Both the position numbers and the translations under genes were made by a program. Below, piece by piece: positions 53,776 through 64,000 of a stretch of DNA of 64,000 nt (position 1 is its first letter; the number at the start of each line of letters is the position of its first letter). Under the pieces are notes generated by a model. It ran no database searches, had not been told where the DNA came from, and saw nothing but the letters and a program-made list of their open reading frames with translations. Source of the DNA: Alitta virens (Eukaryota; Annelida; Polychaeta; Phyllodocida; Nereididae); assembly GCA_932294295.1 (NCBI GenBank), contig OW028584.1, positions 32,373,969 through 32,437,968 of the forward strand. Direction: 5' to 3'.

Positions 53776-54932
53776 GATGGCATCATGTGTCAGGTGCTGA
53801 AAATCCAGCTGACATTATCACTAGGGGCATGGATCCTAAGAGGTTGAGTGATAGTAACTGGTTTAAAGGTCCAGAGTTCATACACAGGTATAAAGGTGAG
53901 TGGAAAGTGAATGAGGTGTCATCAGATCTCAGCGATGATGATCCTGAAGTCAAGAGAGGAAAAGATGTTGTTTCTCAGTTTGTTTGTACCGCAGATGTCA
54001 AACCTCATCCCATTGACTTGTTAATGAAACATTACTCTAGTTATTACAGGCTGAAACGGGCTGTAGGTTGGCTATTGAGGTTAAAACAGTGTTTGTTCAC
54101 AAAACAGTCTATTGTTGATCCATTGTCTGTCAGTGAAATCAAAGATGCAGAAGTGATGATCCTCAGACATGAACAAAGTAAGTTTTATGCACAAGATATT
54201 CAGCAGTTATCAAGTGGTAAGATTTCTAGTTCTAGTCATATTAGGGATCTGATGCCAGTGCTGGATGATGCAGGTCTACTGCGGTTGGTGGTCGTATCAG
54301 TCGGGCCTCACTGGGGTTTGAACAGAAGCATCCAGTCATTGTTCCTCACAGAAGTCCAGTTGCAACTTTGATAGCCATGGAGGAACATGGAGTGGCTCAC
54401 TTAGGGACAGAGTGGACATTGAGTCGTATTAGGGCTAAATATTGGATCACTAGATGTAGACCACTATTGAAGAGTATTAAACTGAAGTGTATCTCTTGCA
54501 GAAAATTAAATGCATCTCCATGTACTCAACATATTGCAGACCACCCTGTGGAAAGGTTGATGGCTGGGAAACCCCCATTTTCATTTGTAGGTACTGATTG
54601 CTTTGGGCCTATAATGGTTAAAGTGGGGAGATCACAAGTAAAAAAGGTATGGGTGTATTTTTACATGCTTTACCACACGTGCAGTACATATAGAAATCTT
54701 GCATCAAATGGACACAGACTCCATGATAAATGCATTCAGACGCTTTGTTGCTAGGCGTGGGGCCCCTTCAAAAATCTGGTCAGACAATGGGACCAATCTG
54801 GTAGGGTGTCATAATGAGCTATCTCGTAGTATGAAACAGATGGATCATGACAGAATTTATGAGTATTGCATGAAGCAGGAGATTGAATGGGTATTCAATC
54901 CCCCATCAGCACCTCATATGGGTGGTGTTTTT
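53776..54932 (+). pseudogene. BEL/Pao fragment 2b, pre-integrase and integrase core
   Basis: Begins in the end of the RNase H/connection region (SGAENPADIITRGM), then the spacer, LSVSEIKDAEV, LMPVLDDAGLLR, AHLGTEWTLSRIRAKYWIT, CISCRKLNASPC, GTDCFGPI, IWSDNGTNL, and ends at PSAPHMGGVF. At least two frameshifts occur, near 54285 and 54650. It ends at the same codon region where 2a begins plus 107 bases. Confidence 0.85.
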
Positions 54933-55995
54933 TAATCATTCCATTGGAAGGAATGACACTATCCATTAGACTCCAGTATAATGGCATTGCAAGTCCAAGT
55001 TGCTCAACTCCAAGTAAGCAGCATAAAGTCAGAGAGACTTGCCAAAGTAGATTTCCAACTGAGTTATCCTATCAGCACAAAACTAGACAAGTTCTTCCAG
55101 TAATAAAGTAACAGTAAGACAGTATATCTTGCTTCCTCAGCTCCAGATGTTGGTCAAAGAGAAACTGATATATTTATTCATGCAAAGGTTTATGTATTAA
55201 AAGACAATTCAGGAAGCTTCCCCCAGCAGGGCTTGCAGGGGATTAATAACCAATCACAGCACACCAAAAGCTATTGCTGCTGACCATTTGCTGCTGTGCA
55301 GTCAAGCAAAAAACACATTGTGTGGGGAGAGACTTGGCTGGGACCTGCCTAAGCTTGAACACGATAGGCAGGTCGCCTCAACCTATCCTGGATGGCTGAT
55401 TGGCCAATAACTGAATTTCTGATTGGCTGTGCTATTTTTAGACTTGGGATCATGTTCCGGTCCAGGCTTTTCCAATGATAAAGCCTAGGATACGCACGCA
55501 CGCTACCAGGAGGAATCCCTCCCGGCTAATGGCAGCCCCTACCTAGTCACATCGGGCCGGCGAAGGGGAGAGACCTTCCTGAGACAAGGTTGCTGCCAGC
55601 ATCTCTGCCTAAAATCTGGCAGGGATTAGTGCAGCTAAGACAATGGTAAAGAAATGGGCCCCCTGCTGTGCACTGCATTGTCCTGAGGCTATTTTTAGAC
55701 AAAGCTGACACTGCACCACAGTGGACTATTTTGCTCAGTGCCAACTTTGGCTTGGTCAGCCAGTTTTGGAGGGAAAGTTGGCTCCTCCCACAAGCCAGGA
55801 CTCAGCAGTGAGGCAACCTAACCGGGCAATGCAATTCACATCTTAGTTAGAAATAAACATTTAATGATTCCTTGCAGCAGGCTAAATTAACATAAAGCTA
55901 AGCATGAGTAACAAAAATAATACTGACACATGTGAGCAGAGCAATAACTAGCAAAATGTAATGATGAGCATACACAACAACTGCATTCGGTCACA
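54933..55995. other. Intergenic DNA, unrecognised, GC-richer patch
   Basis: No gene is recognised. Between about 55330 and 55800 the sequence is GC-richer than its surroundings and contains segments such as taggcaggtcgcctcaacc that look like a degraded mobile element, but I cannot place it. Confidence 0.35.
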
Positions 55996-55999
55996 CATG

Positions 56000-56455
56000 A
56001 GCAGAGGCCTGCCTAGGGCAAGTGTAATGAAGTGCAAACAATATTGCACTTGACATGTGCTTGCATGATATAAACATCAAACAACCAGCAAAGTGTAAAA
56101 GGCTAAACAATTGCTAGGGCAGAAAAAACGCCCAAGGCAAGTGCAATGAGGAGTGTACATGATAATTGTACCTGACATGTATATACAACATTAGCCTAAG
56201 GCAAGTGTAATGATGAGTGTACACAATATTGTACCTGACATGTATATACACCTGTACATACAACATTAGACTAAGGCAGGTGTAATGATGAGTGTACACA
56301 ATAATTGTACCTGTTATGTATATATAACATTTGCCTAAGGCAAGTGTAATGAAGAGTGTACACAGTAATTGTACCCGACATGTACCACATAATTGTACCT
56401 GACATGTATGTACAACATAAGCCTAAGGCAAGTGTAACGAAGAGTATACAACTTG
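56000..56455. repeat. Minisatellite with variable 60-90 base units
   Basis: Five to six units, each with aaggcaagtgtaatgawgag, tgtacacaataattgtacct and gacatgtatatacaacatta. Units begin near 56135, 56195, 56272, 56335 and 56417. Each contains a short inverted pair (acaa-taattgt). Unit lengths vary by small duplications. Confidence 0.8.
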
Positions 56456-56505
56456 GTAATATCATATTGGTAATATCATAATTAAGCTTGCTGCACTTTA
56501 CATCA

Positions 56506-56840
56506 TGATAGCTACCATAATGATTTACATAAATCGAGGTGAACACCTTTCTAGATGCCTAATTTCACCATTTTTGGTGGAACCCAAAAACAACCTATTT
56601 TGTTATGAAATTTACAAATTTGTGCATCTAATTTATTAGTATAAATATGTACAATGAACAAAGAAAACAAAACAATGTAACATATTTCAGGTAGCCTCAT
56701 TTCCACCAACTGGCATCTTTTAATTTGCGCTAGAAGCAGACTATAGACCTATTTGATATGTGTACCAACATTTATACACCATATGACAGCTACCATAATG
56801 ATTTATATAAATCTAGGTGAACACCTTCGCAGATGCCGGG
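56506..56840. repeat. Segment R1, copy 2, between 55-base direct repeats
   Basis: The direct repeat agctaccataatgatttaya plus taaatcnaggtgaacacctt occurs at 56508-56560 and 56789-56841. The 225 bases between them match R1 at 50511-50751. The arrangement could mark an insertion with a long duplication or a local tandem duplication. Confidence 0.6.
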
Positions 56841-56841
56841 T

Positions 56842-57411
56842 ATCCATGGCAAGCACACATAAACTGAGTTAAATTACCAGATGAATACTAGATAATGTTA
56901 TTTTGTATATTCAATATAAATATAGATTTGTATCAGGCTTCATTGCATTGGCCTTTTTAAGCCAATAATTGAGCTATTCAAAAAATACCTTTTAAATATT
57001 TTACCTTGTCCTTTCTCAGTTGTTTGGATTGTATTTTGCACTAAATGCTGGCAGGAAGGATATCGATAAATAATTTAGATAAGCTGACATTAATTGTGAA
57101 TCTGAATTCACATAAAAGTTGACACCAGCTACCAATGGCCCATGTATGTTCTATCTTTGTTCAAACTGTTGCCCTCACTATTACTGAAGCTTTAGGCAGT
57201 AGGCACAGCAGGAAAAAAAAAAGTAATCTGTACATTATAGAGTATTCCGAATCAACAGTTAAAATTCTAATATCAGGATGAATATCAATTATTTAAGATA
57301 TTAACTATAAGAAAAGCCTTCTAATCGACCATTTCAGATTATGGTCACATCTCATAATACAGTGTTAACCTAAATTTTTTGTTTTATGTACCGTTATAAA
57401 TTAAATTCAAA
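56842..57411. other. Intergenic DNA without recognised gene
   Basis: AT-rich host sequence. Nothing recognised. Confidence 0.4.
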
Positions 57412-59118
57412 ACCAGAAAGAGGCTGACCCCCCTAATGACCATGCTTGCAAGTAGGATTAAGGCTCTTGAATGAAATTCAGAATGAGGCTGAATGGCAGG
57501 TCACATGACCTCACAGAGCAAGTGATCTTTTTGAACTCTGACTGAATAGAGGCAGTGGCAACATTTGGTTTATTTATACAAACTTTTAAATCCAATAAAT
57601 TTTAATAAAGGCTGGGGGAGTTTGATAATAGTTCAAATGCATGTATTGTAGGATCCCTCAACTCAAATTAGAAAGTACTAGACAAAGGGGGCAGAGCTTA
57701 CTGGGTTGAATTCATGCATCGACTACTGGTCATCGAACCAGTTACCTCTCAGGCTAATCATTCTGCTCCAGACGATCAAATCATTTATACTGTGTCCTGT
57801 CCACCAAGCAAGCATTGTCTCAGACCTGCTGGGGCACTCAGAGCGGGTAAATTAACAACTTACTTTTATATTGTTGCACTTTTAAGTTAAATGCGACTTA
57901 ACAAACAAATTACCTAAGCCTTTTATAATTATTTAAATTTTTCATCCTATTTTCAAAATTTACTGTTTTTCTAGACAGTTAAAGGCATTATTTATGCAAA
58001 CTTTTAAATCCAATAAATTTTAATAAAGGCTGGGGGAGTTTGATAATAGTTCAAATGCATGTATTGTAGGATCCCTCAACTCAAATTAGAAAGTACTAGA
58101 CAAAGGGGGCAGAGCTTACTGGGTTGAATTCATGCATCGACTACTGGTCATCGAACCAGTTACCTCTCAGGCTAATCATTCTGCTCCAGACGATCAAATC
58201 ATTTATACTGTGTCCTGTCCACCAAGCAAGCATTGTCTCAGACCTGCTGGGGCACTCAGAGCGGGTAAATTAACAACTTACTTTTATATTGTTGCACTTT
58301 TAAGTTAAATGCGACTTAACAAACAAATTACCTAAGCCTTTTATAATTATTTAAATTTTTCATCCTATTTTCAAAATTTACTGTTTTTCTAGACAGTTAA
58401 AGGCATTACATTACTGCTCATTGCTCTGCCCAATAAGTCACCAAAAATAAATAAATATAAATTAGGTCCAATTGTAGTGGTAGTATGCAAAATCACTCAA
58501 TGTGCAACAGTGTATTAAAGATTTACCCTGGTGGTAGATTGCCCATAAAATTTCAATAGCTTGGTCCTCTCTGGTTCCCTGAGTGAATAACACTCAGGTT
58601 GGGTCTGGTGAGTTCTGTGATCTGATTGACTGATATCTAGCATCCAAACATTGTGACATCACTTTCCGATTGACAGACCCGACCTGTCTCCTTACTTGAG
58701 ACGGGAACGAGTCAGAGCTTGTTCAGTCCCCAATAACTGGAAAATTCAAAACCAGAAGGAGGCTGAATGGATTTAGCAACTGCCTGTGGGTCACATGACC
58801 TCCCTAACAACAATGATTGCAAGTCAAAGCTCCTTTTCACCATTTTCCTGCAATTTCCAGTTCCAGAAAGAGGCTGAATTGCTTTTTTATGGACTGGGAA
58901 AGGCCGAAAAAAGATGCTTTGTTTGTTTTAACTAAAAGACTAAAAAGTGACAAAATCGGACATTGGTTCTGAACATCCTTGTTCAGTGCCTACTTGCCTG
59001 AATTGTACACAATTTTAGAATCTCAAAGTTGGGATGGCAGAAAACGTAAAAAATTTAGTGACAAGAAAAAAGGATACAAATAATAAAACCTTTGTGTAGA
59101 AGTCAACTGTGCTAACAA
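57412..59118 (+). repeat. Right copy of the repeated host unit
   Basis: It matches 1-600 and, in reverse complement, 32405-33529 plus 46139-46590. It carries several copies of a module with aggctgaatgg followed within 40 bases by tcacatgacctc. A LINE interrupts the unit at 59119 and it resumes at 62051. Confidence 0.8.
57571..58406. repeat. Tandem duplication of 418 bases
   Basis: 57571-57988 is repeated at 57989-58406 with almost no difference (ttatacaaac versus ttatgcaaac at the start). The inverted copy of the unit has a single copy, so the doubling is recent and local. Confidence 0.9.
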
Positions 59119-59139
59119 CAGGATGTTTCTACATTTACA

Positions 59140-59683
59140 GATAGCCTGTCTGAAATTTTACATAATATAAGAAAAGAGGGAAAATTATTGTATATTATGG
59201 GAAATTTCAACATAAATCTTCTTGATACTGATAATCATATACCCAGCTCTGAATTTTTAGACAATATGTACTCTCTGTCTTTTTTTCCTCTTATTACAAA
59301 GCCTACCAGCATAACACAGAACACCTCTACCTTAATAGACAACATATTCATTAATGACATTAATAATATACAAAGCTTTAGTGGTATCCTTTTTACAGGA
59401 AATACTGTTCATTTTCCTGTTTTTTTCCATTAACTATGGTACTAAAATACTGGAAAAGGTTTCATCCTATAAGACCAGAATCCTGTTGCTCTCAAACATG
59501 GAATCTTTTGCAAATAAGTTAAGGCTTGAAAATTGGCAAGATGTATTAAGTTCTGATAATGGTTCTGAGACATTTAAGCTGGTTTACACTAAATTCTGTA
59601 CACTGTATGATAATGCCTTTCCAGTAAAACGTGTGAAGACAGGTTACAAAACAAAAAAGATATGGTTGTCAGATGGTTTGTGA
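59140..59683 (+). pseudogene. LINE endonuclease C-terminal part
   Basis: IMGNFNINLLDTDN, PLITKPTSIT and STLIDNIFIND are hallmarks of the apurinic-type endonuclease of non-LTR elements. The catalytic GDFN reads GNFN. A frameshift near 59425 moves the frame to the next segment, which continues to the spacer before the reverse transcriptase. Confidence 0.8.
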
Positions 59684-59735
59684 AAATCTATTAAAATTAA
59701 AAACAGAATGTACATGAAGCAACTAAGAAGCCCAT

Positions 59736-61607
59736 GTGAAGAGTATACAAGAGAAAACAAAAAGGTATAAATCATGCCTCAACAGATTAATGCGCAATGC
59801 AGAAAGAAATCACTACAAAGATATTTTAGATAAAAATTGGAATAACACAAAGAAATTGTGGGGAATCCTTAAAGATATCATCAATAAAAAAAAATCTACC
59901 ACCAGACCCAAACAGTTTGTTATTGGTGATGAGGTTGTGACCAACGAAAATATCATTGCTGACAAATTTAACGATTATTTCACCAATGTAAGAAGCAACT
60001 TGGCAGAGAAAATATCATCTGTTAATATAGACCCCATCACATACATACGTGGTTCATTTCCAAGTTCATTGTTCTTGCAAGATGTTGAAAGGTTTGAGGT
60101 AAAACGTATTATCAGGGCTCTCAAGCATAGCAGTGCTGGGTATGATGGCATCCATGCCAAAGTTCTTAAATACATATATAGATTAATCATTGAGCCCCTC
60201 ACCCATGTTTTACATCTATCTATCAGTCAAGGATTTTTTCCCAATGAAATGAAGTTAGCTAAAATTATACCATTGTATAATCCGGGTGATACCATACATA
60301 TAGGAAATTATCGGCCGGTATCAGTGTTACCTATCTTCTCCAAATTATTAGAAAGGCTGATATACAATAGAGTTTTCTCTTTTATTAATATTAATAACAT
60401 TTTGTACAAGTATCAATTTGGCTTTCGAGAAAAACATTCCACTACCTAGCACTAATTACCCTGATAGATAAAATAGCATCAGCAATAGACAATGGTGATA
60501 TATTTTTAGTTGTATTTCTTGATTTAAAAAAAGCGTTTGACACTGTGAATCATAACATTTTATTACACAAGTTATTCGAATATGGGATAAGAGGGATTGC
60601 ATTTAATTGGTTTCAGGATTATTCAAGGGGCAGAAAACAATTTGTTTCATTTAATGATGCTGAGTCTTCTAGACTTACTATTAAATGTGGAGTGCCCCAA
60701 GGTTCCATGCTTGGGCCTCTTCTTTTTTTATTATATATTAACGATATTAAAGATGTTTCTAATGTTGTCACCCCTATTATCTTTGCGGATAATACTAGTT
60801 TATTCATAAGGGGTGGTTCTGTAGAAGATACATTTTCTTCACTAAACCAAGAATTGATTAAGATTAAAGATTGGCTGGGCGCAAACAAATTATCATTGAA
60901 TTTAGAAAAAACTCACTATATTGTGTTCAGGTCTGCCAGGAGCAGAAGAGATTTAAATGACAATATTTTAAAAATTGATAACTGCATAATTGAACGTGTC
61001 GAGCACATTAAATTTATCGGAGTTACAGTAGATGCTAAGTTAACATGGGTTAATCACATAAAATCTGTTAAAAGTAAAGTTGCTAAGGGTATAGGAGTCT
61101 TAGCTAAAGCAAGAAAATATGTTGAAACTACGTCTTTAAAACTATTATACAATAGCATTATCTACTCTCATTTGAACTACTGTGTAGAAGTGTGGGGAAA
61201 TTCTGCAAATATTCACATCAACTCTTTATTCAAGCTTCAAAAGAAGGCAGTAAGATTAATTAAAAATGCAAGTTTCATGGCTTCTACTGATCCAATATTC
61301 AAAAGTATGAAAAGTTTAAAACTAACTGATATTTTTGCCGTATGTACGTTAACCTTTGTTTTTAAATTTGTAAAGGGTATGTTACCAGAAGTATTCTATG
61401 AATTTTACAAGAGGAATAATAGAGTGATAAGTCGCCAAACTAGACAGTCAAATAAGTTATATATTCCCTTTGCTAAATCAGCATTGTATGAATAAACTAT
61501 ACGAATTAATGGAGCAAAATATTTGAATAACATTGATGATATAATTGATTATAACTGCAGTCTGCATACTTTCAAAAAGAGACTAAAAAATCATTTTATC
61601 AGTTAAC
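59736..61607 (+). pseudogene. LINE reverse transcriptase
   Basis: First segment: FNDYFTNVRSNLAEKI, LKHSSAGYDGIHAKVLK, AKIIPLYNPGD, NYRPVSVLPIFSKLLERLI and FGFREKHST, ending at a frameshift near 60440. Second segment: FLDLKKAFDTVNHNIL, GVPQGSMLGPLLFLLYINDI, then IIFADNTSLF where the family has FADD, so the second catalytic aspartate is lost. The C-terminal region continues past a stop at 61495 to TFKKRLKNHFIS. Confidence 0.88.
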
Positions 61608-62050
61608 TGTCCCCATAACAATTTAACTAACTGCCACATGTTTGAAATGGGTTGTAGAGGAATTGTTTTTAGCCTATGGTCACTTGGTATATATATATAT
61701 GTCTGAATATTTGAGGGAACTTTAAATTTTTCACAAGCACATTATATTTAATGTTCATTTTACTTTCTTTTTTTCTTATATTGCATATGATTATATTTAA
61801 CCATGTATCCTTCTGCCACCATACATATTATATATATTTCTTTTTTTGTAATTGTTATCAATAAACATCTAAGATAAAAATTGTAATTTTGATTGTTTTA
61901 TTTGTCATATATATGTATATTTAATATTGTTTGGTAATGGCATATACACTGCATAGTGTCTGCCAACCGTGTTAAAGATAATTTTGATTAATGCAATTAT
62001 TTATTTTAATTTTATTTTTTTCATATGATACATGGTCAATAAAGAAATTG

Positions 62051-62342
62051 AACAAAACTTGCTCTTTTAAACTTATTGCGATATCCATTTTATATAGACC
62101 CTAATGGTTCATTTCATTTACTTTAAGCAAGATGAGCTATACTCTATAAGCTTATCTGTTCAAACTGCATGTGATGCATTCATTGTACATTGTTACGCAC
62201 TAGTGTAAGAGTTCAGCTCTAGAAATGTAAGTGTGTGTTAAAGTTCTGCTCTGGAAATGAAAGTGCAAAGCACACCCTCCTGCCTGTCAGAGGAACACTT
62301 AACAATTTTAATGATACCTGTGTGCTATGTGGGATTCGCTGA
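62051..62342 (+). repeat. Host unit resumed after the LINE
   Basis: Matches 572-905 (cttgctcttttaaacttatt...). It leads into the upstream region of the second PAN/LamG gene. Confidence 0.75.
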
Positions 62343-63064
62343 GGGTTTAGCTGCAGCGCAGCCTATGTTTTTATATCTGGCGTCTAGACCTATGGCACAA
62401 TAGATCTGTAACTGATATGGTTTGTTATTAATGCCAGGTATTATTACGAACACTTGGTTTTTTGGGTGAAAATAATCAGGTCAAGGACCCAGGTGGGGTA
62501 GTCTGGCAGACTCTTGATTTGATTGGTTGTTCAGTATGAAGAACCCGTCCGGGGCCTCTTCTTTTTTTTTTAATGTATTCGACCCAGAAAGGCTCATGCA
62601 CAACTAACCTAGGTAGTATTCACCTTAATTTTGGGTTAAAATCCTTGGTTACAACTTCCAAAGTTTATAAATTAATGATTTAGGCATAATTGAACTTGTA
62701 ACTATGGAGTATTACTGCAGTAAAGAAAGTCAACACATCGCTTGTTCACTACTCAGGCGAGCTATTTATAGAACACAGAGCCTACACTTAAAAAAAAAAA
62801 CTTCAATTCACAACCAGTTTTGGTGACCCAGTGGAGACAGCACTCGCAATTAGAGTGTGGTGACACTGTACATAGTGACAATGGTTCGAATCCAGCTAAG
62901 TGAATTTTTTTTTCTTTCATCAAAGTTACAGTCACATAATATTATGTGACTGTTAATTAATTTGTACGGACAAAATGTTGCATGACAAGATGATTTGTTG
63001 AGCCTCTGAATAGTATTACGATATCCACACAATTTTATTCCTTTGTTGTTCAACCATGTGTGCA
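62343..63064. mobile_element. Insertion of about 720 bases with a tRNA-like SINE
   Basis: Compared with the first copy (about 908-938), 720 bases are inserted here. Inside, 62820-62900 reads like a tRNA-derived SINE head on the plus strand, with B box ggttcgaatcc at 62883-62893 and tggtgacccagtgga in the A-box position. After it comes a 26-base perfect palindrome (62928-62953). The rest of the insertion is unrecognised, so it may be composite. Confidence 0.5.
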
Positions 63065-63581
63065 TATTTAGTGTTACATTGTGACTTTTTATATATGTAT
63101 GATCATGAACAATTATGTCGTATTACATTCAATCATGTTCTGCCAACCAGCAAAGAGATGTTTTACATCTTTTATGTCATGTACTTTAATACATTTGTTT
63201 ATATTAAAGCTTCAATATAAATGATCTTGTATATACATTCCCTTCATTTCACCTCAGACCATTCAACACTAACTTATCTGCTTACTGCCATCATGGAGCC
63301 TTGGCTCCATGGTCCCAATATCATGTACAATGACAGCTGTCTACCGCTAATGTTGTTCATGATGCCAGATATCTATTCTTATTTTTTTTAAAGAATTTTC
63401 TTGTTATAGATAGGTAATAATTTATGTTGCATAGGGGGGAAATGACTGCAGTCAACAACTGTGTTCATCTTTAAATATCAATAGTTCTTTAATTTGCAGT
63501 TATTGTCAGTACGTTGTGGCGCCAATCACATTCCAGTTGCTCATATCCGTTGTGGTTCATCATAGTTAACATTGCATCAAC
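63065..63581 (+). promoter_or_regulatory. Upstream region of the second PAN/LamG gene
   Basis: Conserved with 940-1452 including the CCAAT-like box about 60 bases before the ATG. It ends at the start codon of the paralogue. Confidence 0.4.
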
Positions 63582-63912
63582 ATGGATGGGAATATGTTAC
63601 TTGTAATAGTAATCATGCATTTATATGCATGTTGCAATGCACATGACCACCTGAAAGATATTCGATACAGTAGACAAGATAACATAACTGCTTTGACACG
63701 ACAGATGTTCAGTGGATCAAGGAGCAACATTAGATGTGCTGCAAACTGCAATGAACAGACTGACAAACTTTGCTTGGCCTTCAAGAAAACACAAGACATT
63801 TGCGAGATTTACACTGTGTGTTCAAATTCAGCAGCAGCTCACACCACTTTCAAGCCAACTGGAGGAGTCTTCTCTGCCATGGCATCGAATTTCACGGAAG
63901 AACTTCTGGAAG
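63582..63912 (+). CDS. Exon 1 of a second PAN/LamG gene (partial)
   Basis: 331 bases, the same length and the same phase-1 GTAAAT donor as exon 1 at 1453-1783. The signal peptide and all PAN-like cysteines are kept. About a dozen residues differ, mainly after the signal peptide (AHDHLKDIRYS) and near the exon end (SAAAHTTF). The remaining exons would lie beyond the window. Open and with a conserved donor, so probably functional. Confidence 0.8.
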
Positions 63913-64000
63913 GTAAATTTCTTTTTACAGAACTAAAATTTGAATTTTCCTGAGATAGGGGTACTGAGTGGCTCACGAACAGCTGGATTTAGTGGTATTA
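63913..64000 (+). other. Start of intron 1, second PAN/LamG gene
   Basis: Begins GTAAAT and is still similar to 1784-1871 to the window end. Confidence 0.7.

Larger units (their letters stand above)
59119..62050 (+). mobile_element. 5'-truncated LINE (CR1/Jockey-like)
   Basis: Inserted in the host unit: flanking aacaa before 59119 and after 62050 is the probable target duplication, and the uninterrupted sequence is seen at 565-590. It holds part of the endonuclease, the reverse transcriptase and a C-terminal region, and ends ggtcaataaagaaattg, a tail style of CR1/L2/Jockey-type elements without long poly(A). Confidence 0.85.

Overview
The window is animal nuclear DNA, AT-rich, with GT-AG introns, a secreted multidomain gene and a dense load of LTR, LINE, BEL/Pao, tRNA-SINE and MITE copies. 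An invertebrate fits best, for example a mollusc, brachiopod, cnidarian or invertebrate deuterostome. I cannot resolve the phylum by eye. Nothing bacterial or plasmid-like is present.

Layout: 1-6735 holds a repeat unit followed by a three-exon gene for a secreted PAN-like plus LamG-like protein. The same unit and the first exon of a paralogue return at 57400-63912, interrupted by a 2.9 kb LINE. A third, inverted copy of the upstream unit lies at 32405-33529 and 46139-46590, split by a retroelement. Between these lie a decayed Ty3/gypsy element on the minus strand (element C, 9426-13541), a large env-bearing Ty3/gypsy element on the minus strand (element A, 14905-27452), a second env-bearing element on the plus strand (element B, 33530-46138), a degenerate intron-containing DUF7869-type locus (47292-49304), a Tc1/mariner MITE (49584-50058) and two BEL/Pao integrase remnants (50999-52373 and 53193-54932), each starting exactly at the end of a perfect long palindrome.

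Elements A and B are the centre of interest. Each has gag, pol in the -1 frame, and a long env with signal peptide, furin-type site, an adjacent hydrophobic fusion-peptide-like segment and two C-terminal membrane segments. Env resembles the F-type fusion proteins of baculoviruses and gypsy-like errantiviruses. All three reading frames are open in both elements. The LTRs of B look identical (436 bp each) and the shared LTR parts of A look identical, so both insertions are recent. A has lost about 190 bp from its 5' LTR.

The most novel signal I found is in the 3' untranslated part of B: three copies of a stem-loop (45030-45331) whose arms change together between copies, which is direct covariation evidence for a functional RNA structure. 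Other notable points are a conserved C-terminal Env extension, AT-hook-like motifs in the pol linker, long stem-loop-rich pol-env spacers, and the palindrome/BEL junctions.
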